Notes: generated by a model from the sequence alone, not told the origin. Positions 8,651 to 15,836 are shown, counted from the first letter of the stretch. The stretch: 16,711 nucleotides of DNA from Candidatus Nanopelagicales bacterium (GCA_030831445.1 JAURLB010000135.1:1-16711), one strand, 5' to 3'. Numbers and translations are program-made.

Positions 8651-8707
8651 AAACCCTGCGCTGACACTTCACCCGAGCGTTCAAACCTTCGAGCAAGGTG
8701 CGAAACT

Positions 8708-11074
8708 GTGCCTGTGACCACCGATTCTGGCACCATAGTGATCGAAGAAGGCGTATTCTCAAAACGAGTTCGTCGTCCAATTGATGTACTTCGATTCACC
8801 CTTGCGGTACTCGGAACCCTTGGGGTCATCACACTTTCCACGATTTTGTTGAACACATTTTCGGCAATTGATCAGGATGTTGCTGATAGTGCTTCTCGCT
8901 TACCTGCGATTGTTGCGTTGGTACTCGGCATCGTGACAGGCATTGGCCAGTTTATTTTGCCATTCATTGTTGCTTATTCGCTGTTAACAAGGCGAGGTGG
9001 ACGATTACTTGCTGAAGCAGTTTTAAGTTTCATCGTTGCTGCACTATTAATAGGCGTCGCAGTTGGATTGCTACGCGATTACGGCAGTAATGATTTGTGG
9101 TTTGCTCTCGCTGGAACAAGCGAGCGAGAGATATTTCCACTGCAAGCACTTATTGCGAGTGTCACTGCACTGATAACAGTTGCGAGGCTACGTGGAAGCG
9201 CCAGCGTTGCATCCACAGTCATAGTTGGCGCATCCGCGGTTGCAGACAATTTAGCCGGCAGATTCACTGTGACCTCACTCGTGGCATCACTCCTATTTGG
9301 TTGGGCTGTTGGACTTGGTTTTCGGTACATCTTTGGAACTCCAACTACTCGCCCTAAGGGACTAGAGGTTGCAAAAACTCTTCACACAGCGGGAATCGCA
9401 ATAAATGTTCTTCGAGCAACCACCTCGACAGATCACGGACGTCGATACGTTGCGACAACCCCTGAGAATGAAAAATTTCACGTAGTTGTTTACGACAGAG
9501 ATCTAGAAGGTGCAGGGCTCTTCCCGCGATGGTGGCGGTCATTGAGGCTTCGTGATAACGATGCTCTCGGTGGTTGGACTATGCGACAAGCGGTGGAGCG
9601 CTCCGCATTGATGGCATATGCGACTGAGGCCATTGCGGCACCTACCCCACGGCTTGTCACATTGCGCTCTATCGGTGACGATGCCTCGGTCTTGGTCTAC
9701 AAATGGATTGAAGATGCGGATAACGAACAATCCATCAACGTTTCTGATGCCGCTTTGACCTCCGCTTGGAAAGCCCTGAAAACCCTGCATGATGCATCCA
9801 TTGCGCATAGGTCATTGTCCCCAGACCATCTCGTGTTTCACGCCGATAACTCTGTGACTCTTCTTCATATTACATCCGGATCCGTGGCTATGAGTGATCT
9901 TCAACGCCGTATTGATTTGGCGGATATGCTGATTTCTCTCTCCCTAATTGCAAGTCCTGAAGCAGCAGTTAAATCTGCCCAAACAGTCTTCACGCAAAGT
10001 GACATTGCTGATGCGCTTCCTGCTCTACAAGTTTTCGCTTTAAGTTCAGCAAATAGAAAATTGCTTAGAAAGCAACGTGGACTTCTTGGACACATTCGTG
10101 AACTTGTTGCTGCCGAAGCGCCTGCAACAACACTGCAATCAGTGACATTAGAACGTCTGCAACCCAGAAAGCTCATAACACTCGTACTCGCCTTTGTTGC
10201 AGGCTATTTATTGCTAGGACAAATTGGTGATGTCGACATACTCAATCTGTTAACTTCAGCGAATTACAACTGGGTTGGGTTTGCAATTGCGATGACAATC
10301 ATCACCTACATTGGTTCGGCAATGGCACTTCTTGGTTTTGTTGTAGAAAGACTTTCACTTTGGCGAACGTTCCTCGCACAGTGGGCGGCGTCTTTCGCCA
10401 CACTCATTTCACCTCCAGCTCTTGGAACCGTAGCTGTCAACGGGCGATATCTCCAACGTGAGGGCTTACCTGCAACTGCTGCAGGTGCAACGGTTGCGGT
10501 ATCACAAGCGCTTGCATTCTTGGTTCACATCGGGCTGCTTTTTGTTGCAGGTTACTTGACCGGTTCAAATCAAGACTTTACGTTTGATCCTCCGCGAGAA
10601 GTCGTGGTTGGTGTCGCGAGCGTTGCTCTGCTCTTACTTGTGATTTTGCCACTTCCAAAAGTTAGGCGCTATCTTGTTTCCATCGCACGACCGCGAATCT
10701 CGGAAGTTGTGCCACGCTTTGTGACGCTATCGCAACAACCAGCCAAACTTGCTGTTGGTATCGGTGGCATGTTTATCTTGAATCTTGCATTTTGTGCTGT
10801 GCTCGTTGCAAGTGTGTATGCATTTGATGGTTCGGGTTCGATTGCGGCAATTTCACTGGTCTATCTCGCAGGTTCAACACTCGGTCAAGTAGCACCAACC
10901 CCGGGCGGTATCGGTGCAGTCGAGGCAGTGATGACTGCGGGTTTGATAGCAATTGGTATCGATCCAGGTATTGCCCTGTCATCCGTACTACTCTTTCGAT
11001 TATTGACGTTCTGGATTCCAACCGTTCCCGGATGGTTTGCCTTTCAATACCTGCTCAAGCGAGGAAGCCTCTAG
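8708..11074 (+). CDS. Membrane protein: N-terminal TM block, kinase-like domain lacking catalytic residues, C-terminal LPG-synthase/flippase TM domain
   Basis: A protein of about 788 residues. An N-terminal hydrophobic block (about 28-207) holds several membrane segments. A soluble domain (about 227-467) resembles a protein or aminoglycoside kinase fold. The C-terminal block (about 488-784) has many membrane helices and the VAPTPGGIGAVEA motif (about 728-740) of the lysylphosphatidylglycerol-synthase TM family (PF03706, MprF-like flippase part). There is no MprF-type aminoacyl-transferase domain, so lipid lysylation is not supported; lipid or glycolipid movement is a family-level guess. In the kinase-like part the catalytic loop reads HRSLSPDHLV, where active kinases have HRDxxxxN, and the DFG position reads HIT. 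I chose GTG at 8708 because AAGG (8695-8698) lies nine bases upstream and the preceding residues look non-conserved. An ATG at 8606 and one at 8519 are in frame, but they would overlap adnA. Confidence 0.82.
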   Translation: MPVTTDSGTIVIEEGVFSKRVRRPIDVLRFTLAVLGTLGVITLSTILLNTFSAIDQDVADSASRLPAIVALVLGIVTGIGQFILPFIVAYSLLTRRGGRLLAEAVLSFIVAALLIGVAVGLLRDYGSNDLWFALAGTSEREIFPLQALIASVTALITVARLRGSASVASTVIVGASAVADNLAGRFTVTSLVASLLFGWAVGLGFRYIFGTPTTRPKGLEVAKTLHTAGIAINVLRATTSTDHGRRYVATTPENEKFHVVVYDRDLEGAGLFPRWWRSLRLRDNDALGGWTMRQAVERSALMAYATEAIAAPTPRLVTLRSIGDDASVLVYKWIEDADNEQSINVSDAALTSAWKALKTLHDASIAHRSLSPDHLVFHADNSVTLLHITSGSVAMSDLQRRIDLADMLISLSLIASPEAAVKSAQTVFTQSDIADALPALQVFALSSANRKLLRKQRGLLGHIRELVAAEAPATTLQSVTLERLQPRKLITLVLAFVAGYLLLGQIGDVDILNLLTSANYNWVGFAIAMTIITYIGSAMALLGFVVERLSLWRTFLAQWAASFATLISPPALGTVAVNGRYLQREGLPATAAGATVAVSQALAFLVHIGLLFVAGYLTGSNQDFTFDPPREVVVGVASVALLLLVILPLPKVRRYLVSIARPRISEVVPRFVTLSQQPAKLAVGIGGMFILNLAFCAVLVASVYAFDGSGSIAAISLVYLAGSTLGQVAPTPGGIGAVEAVMTAGLIAIGIDPGIALSSVLLFRLLTFWIPTVPGWFAFQYLLKRGSL

Positions 11075-11083
11075 TTCTAGAGG
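11068..11083. promoter_or_regulatory. Perfect inverted repeat upstream of the TetR gene, candidate operator
   Basis: CCTCTAG-TT-CTAGAGG is a perfect 7-bp inverted repeat with a 2-bp centre. It covers the last codons and stop of the upstream membrane-protein gene and lies around the -35 position relative to the TAGGGT hexamer of the TetR gene. Size and position suit a binding site for a dimeric repressor, possibly the TetR protein itself. No T-tract follows, so it is a poor terminator. Confidence 0.4.
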
Positions 11084-11101
11084 AACAAAACTGGTGAGGA
11101 C

Positions 11102-11107
11102 TAGGGT
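11102..11107 (+). promoter_or_regulatory. Leaderless-type -10 element of the TetR gene
   Basis: TAGGGT is followed by exactly six bases (TTGCCT) and then GTG at 11114. The spacing is identical to that before adnA, the PRC/MgtE_N/CBS gene and mrp. This supports GTG 11114 as the true start and a leaderless mRNA, although AGGG within the hexamer could also act as a ribosome site on a longer transcript. Confidence 0.5.
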
Positions 11108-11113
11108 TTGCCT

Positions 11114-11746
11114 GTGAGCGAATCCGCGGCCGAGAAGCCCTCGCGAATACCCCGCACTGAACGTCGAGCGATGCTGATTGATGCAGCACGTGAAGTGTTT
11201 ACAACGTATGGCTACCATCAAGCATCCATGGACGAAATCGCAGAGCGAGCCGGTGTTTCCAAACCTGTGCTCTATCAGCACTTTGCTGATGGGAAACGCT
11301 CGCTCTACATAGCACTCGTTGACATGACGGGGCAAGAACTCCTTGATCGATTGCAGCGAGCGCTCGCATCAACACCAGATAATCGACAACGAGTTAGCGC
11401 AACTATCACTGCCTATTTTGATTTTATCGAAGATGCTGATGCCGCCTATCGCTTGGTTTTCGAATCTGACCTTTCGAACGACCCAGAAGTTCGTGAGAAA
11501 ATCGAGTTTTATGAAGATGAGTGTGCTGTACTCGTCAGCCAAGTCATTGCCGAAGACACAGGTGTAGGTGCTGAGGAAGCAATGATGCTCGCAATGGGTT
11601 TGACTGGACTTGCCGAAACCGCTGCTCGTCGCTGGATCCGTGAGGGAAGCAGAGTGCCCAAACGAAGTGCAATTTATCTTGTAAGTAGGTTGGCGTGGCG
11701 CGGAATCTCGGGAGTACCTAGACTAATGAATCCAGAGACCGATTAA
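11114..11746 (+). CDS. TetR/AcrR-family transcriptional regulator
   Basis: A 210-residue regulator. The DNA-binding domain is N-terminal: RRAMLIDAAREVF (18-30) forms the first helix and MDEIAERAGVSKPVLYQHF (39-57) the helix-turn-helix. The rest is the ligand or dimerisation domain, containing AYRLVFESDL and the C-terminal SRLAWRGISG. These features resemble the TetR regulator that neighbours DUF3107 in other Actinobacteria (Rv3208-like by memory). The ligand and targets are unknown. The start is GTG at 11114, seven bases after AGGG and six after a TAGGGT hexamer; the TTG at 11108 would add only two residues and follows GAGGA by seven bases, so it cannot be excluded. DUF3107 begins eight bases after the stop, so the genes are probably co-transcribed. 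The inverted repeat at 11068-11083 may be its operator, which would imply autoregulation. Confidence 0.92.
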   Translation: MSESAAEKPSRIPRTERRAMLIDAAREVFTTYGYHQASMDEIAERAGVSKPVLYQHFADGKRSLYIALVDMTGQELLDRLQRALASTPDNRQRVSATITAYFDFIEDADAAYRLVFESDLSNDPEVREKIEFYEDECAVLVSQVIAEDTGVGAEEAMMLAMGLTGLAETAARRWIREGSRVPKRSAIYLVSRLAWRGISGVPRLMNPETD

Positions 11747-11754
11747 GAGGAATA

Positions 11755-11979
11755 ATGGAAATACGAATTGGCTTTCAAAATTCAACGCGTGAAGTCGTTG
11801 TGGAAAATGAGCAGGAAACAGCTGCAGTTCAGAAACTTGTGAACACTGCACTTGATAAAAACGAAAAACTCACGCTTGTTGACTCGAAGGGCCGGGTTGT
11901 GATTGTGGTAGCGAGCGCTATCGCTTATGTGGATATTGCTGCACCAGATGCACGTCGAGTGGGATTTGGCGGTCAGTAA
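11755..11979 (+). CDS. DUF3107 family small protein
   Basis: A 74-residue protein matching the actinobacterial DUF3107 family (TB9.4/Rv3208A-like). Conserved features visible are the N-terminal MEIRIGFQNSTREVVVE strand pair, the central LTLVDSKGRVVIV strands and the C-terminal AIAYVDIAAPDARRVGFG signature. It has no signal peptide, membrane segment or catalytic motif. The function is unknown; the persistent pairing with a TetR regulator suggests a shared process but does not reveal it. ATG at 11755 is preceded by a good ribosome site, AAGAGGAA (11745-11752), just after the TetR stop codon. Its 3' end probably overlaps the start of the DEAD-box helicase. Confidence 0.9.
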   Translation: MEIRIGFQNSTREVVVENEQETAAVQKLVNTALDKNEKLTLVDSKGRVVIVVASAIAYVDIAAPDARRVGFGGQ

Positions 11980-13261
11980 CATTCTTTTTCAAGATCTCGG
12001 CATCTCAGATCCATTCATTCAAGCACTTCAAGAAGATGGAATCGAATCGGCGTTCGCAATTCAAGAACTTGCCATTCCACTTGGCCTCAAGGGCTATGAC
12101 TTAATCGGTCAAGCAAAAACAGGTACTGGCAAAACCCTTGGGTTTGGCCTACCTCTCTTAGAGCGTTTACTCAAAAGTGAACAACGAGGAGTGAAAGCAC
12201 TGGTTTTGGCTCCAACTCGAGAACTTGCAGTGCAGGTAGGCAACGATTTGCAGAAAGTGAGTCGACATACAAGTTTGAGTGTGGTGAGTGTCTATGGAGG
12301 TGCTGCCGTACAAGGTCAAGCAGATCAATTGGCAACACACGTAGACGTTATTGTTGCAACACCTGGACGATTACTTGACTTTATGAATCAAGGAAAAATC
12401 TCCTTAGATGTACTCGAAGTTTTAGTCCTCGACGAGGCCGATGAAATGTTAGACATGGGTTTCTTGCCGGATGTTGAAAAAATTATTGCTAAGGTTCCAG
12501 CAACTGCCCAAAAGATGCTCTTTAGTGCAACGATGCCCGGAAAAATCTTGGCCTTAGCACGTGGCCACATGAATAATCCCACTCATATTCATGCTTCAAC
12601 TCCAGGTGAAGATGATTCTATTGTTGAAAAAATCGAGCAGCATGTGTGGCGGGCTCATCCAATGGATAAACCTGAACTCATCGCCAAAATACTCCAGGCA
12701 GACACCTGCACACTCAGCATAATTTTCTGCTCCACAAAAAGAGGGGCAGCAAAACTGTATGATGACTTGAAAGCACGCGGTTTCAAAGTCAGCACGATAC
12801 ATGGTGATCTGGGTCAACAGCAGCGAGAAAAAGCACTTGAGGCATTACGCAACAACAAAGTGCAAGTATTAGTTGCCACCGATGTTGCGGCCCGAGGCCT
12901 TGATATCGAAGGTGTCACCCACGTCATCAATTACGACTGTCCAGATGATGAGAACACCTACGTACACAGAATTGGTAGAACAGGACGTGCGGGTGCAAGT
13001 GGTGTGGCAGTAACACTTGTTGATTGGGAAGACGTGCCACGATGGCAACACATCAACAAACAACTTGGACTGGCCTTTAGCGAACCGATTGAAACCTACT
13101 CAAGTTCAGAGCATCTCTTTACCGGTCTTGGCATTGATCCAAATGTTCCATCCCGCTTAGATTCTGCCCCAAAAGTGGAACCTGAACGCACACCCAAACC
13201 GAAGCCGGCCAAAGTTGCGCGGAAGCGAACTCGGTTGAATCGGCCTACCCCAAAGCAGTAA
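11966..13261 (+). CDS. DEAD-box ATP-dependent RNA helicase
   Basis: About 431 residues with all DEAD-box motifs: Q motif region FAIQELAIP (30-38), Walker A AKTGTGKT (50-57), PTRELA (83-88), TPGRLLD (132-138), LDEADEML (155-162), SATMP (187-191), IIFCSTKRG (252-260), TDVAARGLD (305-313) and HRIGRTGRAG (334-343). The core is followed by a short lysine/arginine-rich tail (about 400-431) likely to bind RNA. Such helicases remodel RNA during ribosome assembly, cold adaptation or decay; Rv3211 (RhlE) holds the equivalent position in M. tuberculosis by memory. The start is uncertain. TTG at 11966 places the FQDLG motif at the usual distance but has only a GAGTGGGA stretch one base upstream; ATG 11948 and ATG 11927 lack ribosome sites. 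All candidates overlap DUF3107. The 3' end overlaps the convergent ParA-like gene by 17 bp. Confidence 0.95.
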   Translation: MAVSNILFQDLGISDPFIQALQEDGIESAFAIQELAIPLGLKGYDLIGQAKTGTGKTLGFGLPLLERLLKSEQRGVKALVLAPTRELAVQVGNDLQKVSRHTSLSVVSVYGGAAVQGQADQLATHVDVIVATPGRLLDFMNQGKISLDVLEVLVLDEADEMLDMGFLPDVEKIIAKVPATAQKMLFSATMPGKILALARGHMNNPTHIHASTPGEDDSIVEKIEQHVWRAHPMDKPELIAKILQADTCTLSIIFCSTKRGAAKLYDDLKARGFKVSTIHGDLGQQQREKALEALRNNKVQVLVATDVAARGLDIEGVTHVINYDCPDDENTYVHRIGRTGRAGASGVAVTLVDWEDVPRWQHINKQLGLAFSEPIETYSSSEHLFTGLGIDPNVPSRLDSAPKVEPERTPKPKPAKVARKRTRLNRPTPKQ

Positions 13262-13973
13262 GTAACGCGTAGGCCAAATTTTTGTAGTGCGCTTCAGTTA
13301 AACCAAATGTGGTGAGATTGTCCGTCTCCGATTGGCGTAACGCCTCAGTGAATGGAATTGTCACAAATCTCGTGATGTCAAAATCGGCTAACGCCCTGAG
13401 ATTCTCGCCGTTGTTCCTCAAATCTATCGGAACAAATCCCAATACTTTGAGATCCTTATTGATGAGTTCTTGAACCTCACGGATTGTGTCAATGAGTTGC
13501 CCCAGTGCTCGCTTACTTGCATGGACTGAATCTGTTGGTATTAACACATGCGTTGAAGCAGAAAGTGCATTGATAGTGAGAAACGCGAGTGCTGATGGAC
13601 AATCGATGATAACCCAGTCGTACTCACTCTTCAAAGGTTCAATTGCGTTTTTCAAGACATTCTCTCGCCCAGCCCGAGTGACTAAGCGCATTTCAACCCG
13701 CGCCAAATCAATACAGGACGGCACTAAATCGATTCCTAGATCTGAATCTGCCATCACATCCGAAATTGAAGCCATTCCAAGCAATACTTCATGGACTGAT
13801 TGCTCGATAGATTCAGTGTCAATCCCTGCAATCTTCGTGAGATCTGCTTGCGGGTCAAGATCAATCGCGAGCACATTTTCGCCAACTTGAGCCAATGCGG
13901 TACTCAACCTCGAAGCAAGTGTGGTCTTGGCACTATCACTTTGCTGATTCACTATCGAAACTACAAATGTCAT
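13245..13973 (-). CDS. ParA/Soj-like ATPase family protein with degenerate Walker A
   Basis: A 242-residue protein with the overall ParA/MinD layout: beta strand and P-loop region at 4-18, a DLDPQAD switch region (38-44), VHEVLLG (60-66), VIIDCPS (121-127) and a C-terminal domain. Homologues partition chromosomes or position complexes on nucleoids using ATP-driven dimerisation. Here the P-loop reads NQQSDSAKTT (9-18) where the family has NQKGGVGKTT. The signature lysine (position 11) and all three glycines are lost, while K16, T17 and T18 remain. ATP binding may therefore be weakened or altered. There is no ParB gene alongside, so it is probably an orphan, like the Rv3213c-type protein in this neighbourhood rather than the origin-proximal ParA. 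ATG 13973 has GAGGA four bases upstream. The reading frame is otherwise intact, which argues against a pseudogene. Confidence 0.85.
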   Translation of the reverse strand: MTFVVSIVNQQSDSAKTTLASRLSTALAQVGENVLAIDLDPQADLTKIAGIDTESIEQSVHEVLLGMASISDVMADSDLGIDLVPSCIDLARVEMRLVTRAGRENVLKNAIEPLKSEYDWVIIDCPSALAFLTINALSASTHVLIPTDSVHASKRALGQLIDTIREVQELINKDLKVLGFVPIDLRNNGENLRALADFDITRFVTIPFTEALRQSETDNLTTFGLTEAHYKNLAYALLTALG

Positions 13974-13982
13974 GGCGTCCTC

Positions 13983-14000
13983 AACGTAGTACTTAACGTT
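13983..14000. promoter_or_regulatory. Short inverted repeat in the ParA-like gene's upstream region
   Basis: On the minus strand AACGT and ACGTT flank an 8-bp centre, 10 to 27 bases upstream of the ParA-like ATG. A TAACGT hexamer (13996-14001, minus strand) could be the -10, leaving a leader of about 15 bases with the GAGGA site. The arms are only 5 bp, so chance is a real possibility. Confidence 0.2.
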
Positions 14001-14084
14001 ACCAAATGTTCACTTTTCTTCAGATCTGGAAAATTGCGGAAATTAAGCACTAAAAACACGGGTTCAGGGTACTTGATTGCAAGG

Positions 14085-14090
14085 TAGCCT
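14085..14090 (+). promoter_or_regulatory. Leaderless-type -10 element of the PRC/MgtE_N/CBS gene
   Basis: TAGCCT is followed by exactly six bases (TAGCCC) and ATG at 14097. No ribosome site at a useful distance is present; AAGG at 14081-14084 is 12 bases away. It lies at the downstream end of the 123-bp divergent gap with the ParA-like gene. No clear -35 is visible. Confidence 0.5.
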
Positions 14091-14096
14091 TAGCCC

Positions 14097-15344
14097 ATGG
14101 CAACGAAGCAAGCACGCATATTTGTTGGCCGTCTCATCGGCACGAGCGTATTTGACCCAGAAGGCGACGCCGTGGGCAAAGTACGTGACGTTGTCATAAC
14201 TCCAGATATTTCCAAGAATCCCCAAGCTTTGGGACTCGTTGTGGAAGTAATGCCACGGCGACGAATTTTTCTGCCCATGGGTCGAGTTACCGCTATTGAA
14301 GCAGGTCAGATACTAAGCACTGGCAAAGTCGATCTGCGCCGGTTTACGCAGCATTCATCTGAGACACTCATCATGGCAGAACTCATTGATCGAAAAGTTT
14401 CTTTGGTCTCAACTAATGAAGAAGTGTTCATTGGCGATGTAGCAATTGAATATCAAGAGCGAACGCGAACGTGGATGGTAACGAAAGTGTTCGTTCGTAA
14501 ACCTGGAAAAGGCTTCCGGCGGTTTTCTGAAGAACTCACACTGAATTGGAATGACATTGCAGGTCTTGACGATAAGCAAACGGCACATGCCGTGGATGGA
14601 CTCCTCGCAATGGTCTCGAATATGGCACCAACAGATTTAGCTTCGCTCTTACGAGATCTACCTGAAGAAAGACGACTTGCAGTTGTTGCCGAATTGAATG
14701 ACGACACGTTGGCGGATGTATTGGAAGAATTACCCGAAGGTGATCGAGTGAGTCTGGTTGAGAAACTAGGCTTTGAGCGCGTACTTGAGATATTTGAAGA
14801 ACTCAATCCCGACGATGCTGCAGATTTGTTGAAGGAACTTCCTGCCCAAAAGGCTCAAGAAATCATTGAATCACTCGAGCCTGCCGATGCAGAAGATTTA
14901 AAGCGACTCATTTCATATGAGGATTACACCGCGGGTGGCATGATGACAACTGACCCTGTGCTAGTAACCCCAGACACTACAGTTGCAGCAGCGCTTGCTC
15001 AGGTAAGAAATCCAAGTATCTCACCTGCACTGGCCGCACAGGTGTATGTCGTGCGCTCACCTTTGGAGACTCCAACTGGCCAATATTTAGGTACGGTTCA
15101 CTTTCAACAACTCTTGCGCGAAACACCTTCAACTCTAGTTACGCAAGCACTCGATCGCGCCCTCGTGCCGCTAGGACCACATGCCACGTTAGCAACAGTG
15201 GCTCGACATTTTGCGGCCTACAATCTCGTTGCATTGCCTGTTGTTGACGATGCGGGACGACTTGTCGGTGCTGTAACCGTTGACGATTTGGTTGACCACA
15301 TGTTGCCTGAAGATTGGCGACATACCGACATTGAGGAGGACTGA
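14097..15344 (+). CDS. PRC-barrel / MgtE N-domain / CBS-pair protein without a channel domain
   Basis: A 415-residue soluble protein. Residues about 8-85 form a PRC-barrel-like segment (GRLIGTSVFDPEGDAVGKV), and a second PRC-like repeat may cover about 90-158. Residues about 172-272 are an MgtE intracellular N-domain, seen as repeated L-P-E helices (LRDLPEE, LEELPEGD, LKELPAQK) ending in DLKRLISYEDYTAGGMMT. Two CBS domains follow (about 280-345 and 350-405; LPVVDDAGRLVGAVTVDDL). Full MgtE magnesium channels carry about five C-terminal membrane helices, absent here, so this is not a transporter by itself. The N-domain and CBS pair sense Mg2+ or adenine nucleotides in true MgtE, so a regulatory role is a reasonable guess. 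It abuts the DUF1003 gene by one base. Rv1232c has a similar make-up and similar neighbours by memory. Confidence 0.9.
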   Translation: MATKQARIFVGRLIGTSVFDPEGDAVGKVRDVVITPDISKNPQALGLVVEVMPRRRIFLPMGRVTAIEAGQILSTGKVDLRRFTQHSSETLIMAELIDRKVSLVSTNEEVFIGDVAIEYQERTRTWMVTKVFVRKPGKGFRRFSEELTLNWNDIAGLDDKQTAHAVDGLLAMVSNMAPTDLASLLRDLPEERRLAVVAELNDDTLADVLEELPEGDRVSLVEKLGFERVLEIFEELNPDDAADLLKELPAQKAQEIIESLEPADAEDLKRLISYEDYTAGGMMTTDPVLVTPDTTVAAALAQVRNPSISPALAAQVYVVRSPLETPTGQYLGTVHFQQLLRETPSTLVTQALDRALVPLGPHATLATVARHFAAYNLVALPVVDDAGRLVGAVTVDDLVDHMLPEDWRHTDIEED

Positions 15345-15345
15345 T

Positions 15346-15831
15346 ATGAGCCAACGAAATCGACTTGACACACCAGTTACTCAACGAGGTATCAAACCGG
15401 TCTACAACTCGGAAACTTTCGGTGTTTTCAGTGAGCGGATTGCTCGCTTTATTGGATCGTGGCGTTTCATTGCATACATGTCGAGTTTCATTGTGATGTG
15501 GATTGTCTGGAATTTGATATCACCAGAAGGGCTTACACCCGATGAATACCCATTTATCTTTTTGACTTTCTTACTGTCATTACAAGCGTCGTATGCGGCA
15601 CCTCTTATTTTGCTGGCTCAAAATCGGCAAACAGATCGTGACCGAGTCACAATTGCAGACGATCGCATGCGCACTGAACGACTATTCGCGGAGATGGAAT
15701 TTCTCAGTCGTGAAATCGCCGCTATCCGAATAGCACTTGGCGAACTTGCCACCCGTGAATTTGTCAGAAGTGAACTCGAAGATGCGGTGAAAGACCTCCA
15801 GAAGCCAAGCCCTGAGCAAGAATCACAGTAA
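15346..15831 (+). CDS. DUF1003 family inner-membrane protein
   Basis: A 161-residue protein of the DUF1003 family. FSERIARFIGSWRFI (28-42) leads into a first membrane helix (about 40-58), a loop with DEYPFIFLT, then a second helix (about 68-90) ending in the family hallmark SLQASYAAPLILLAQNRQ (78-95). A charged, probably coiled-coil tail (about 97-150) follows, rich in R and E. It has no recognisable catalytic residue and its function is unknown. The start is ATG 15346, preceded by GAGGAGGA (15333-15340) five bases upstream; the in-frame ATG at 15280 lies inside the previous gene and would add a non-conserved extension. The tight one-base gap to the PRC/MgtE_N/CBS gene implies an operon, and the two probably work together at the membrane. 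Confidence 0.93.
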   Translation: MSQRNRLDTPVTQRGIKPVYNSETFGVFSERIARFIGSWRFIAYMSSFIVMWIVWNLISPEGLTPDEYPFIFLTFLLSLQASYAAPLILLAQNRQTDRDRVTIADDRMRTERLFAEMEFLSREIAAIRIALGELATREFVRSELEDAVKDLQKPSPEQESQ

Positions 15832-15836
15832 TCTTT

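Noticed and set aside
8519-8707. N-terminal extension of the flippase-like protein to ATG 8519 or ATG 8606
   Set aside because: It would overlap the first 33-120 bases of adnA, has no ribosome site, and the extra residues look like translated intergenic sequence. GTG 8708 has AAGG upstream.
11068-11083. The inverted repeat after the flippase-like gene as an intrinsic terminator
   Set aside because: The centre is too small for a good hairpin loop and no T-tract follows; an operator is more plausible.
13486-13890. A 134-codon plus-strand open frame antisense to the ParA-like gene
   Set aside because: It lies wholly inside a conserved gene on the other strand, has a serine/arginine-rich composition typical of shadow frames, and has no domain.
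13245-13973. Calling the ParA-like gene a pseudogene because of its P-loop
   Set aside because: The frame is open over the full usual length, with a good ribosome site and other motifs kept. Substitution without disruption points to changed function rather than decay.
14021-14028. CAGATCTG 8-bp palindrome in the parA/MgtE_N gap
   Set aside because: An 8-bp palindrome is expected by chance in a window of this size, and nothing else ties it to a promoter.
14453-14806. A 117-codon minus-strand open frame within the PRC/MgtE_N/CBS gene
   Set aside because: Low-complexity serine-rich shadow of the helical MgtE_N coding sequence; no ribosome site or family resemblance.
15280-15345. Longer start for the DUF1003 protein
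   Set aside because: It lies inside the previous gene; the ATG at 15346 has a strong GAGGAGGA ribosome site at five bases.
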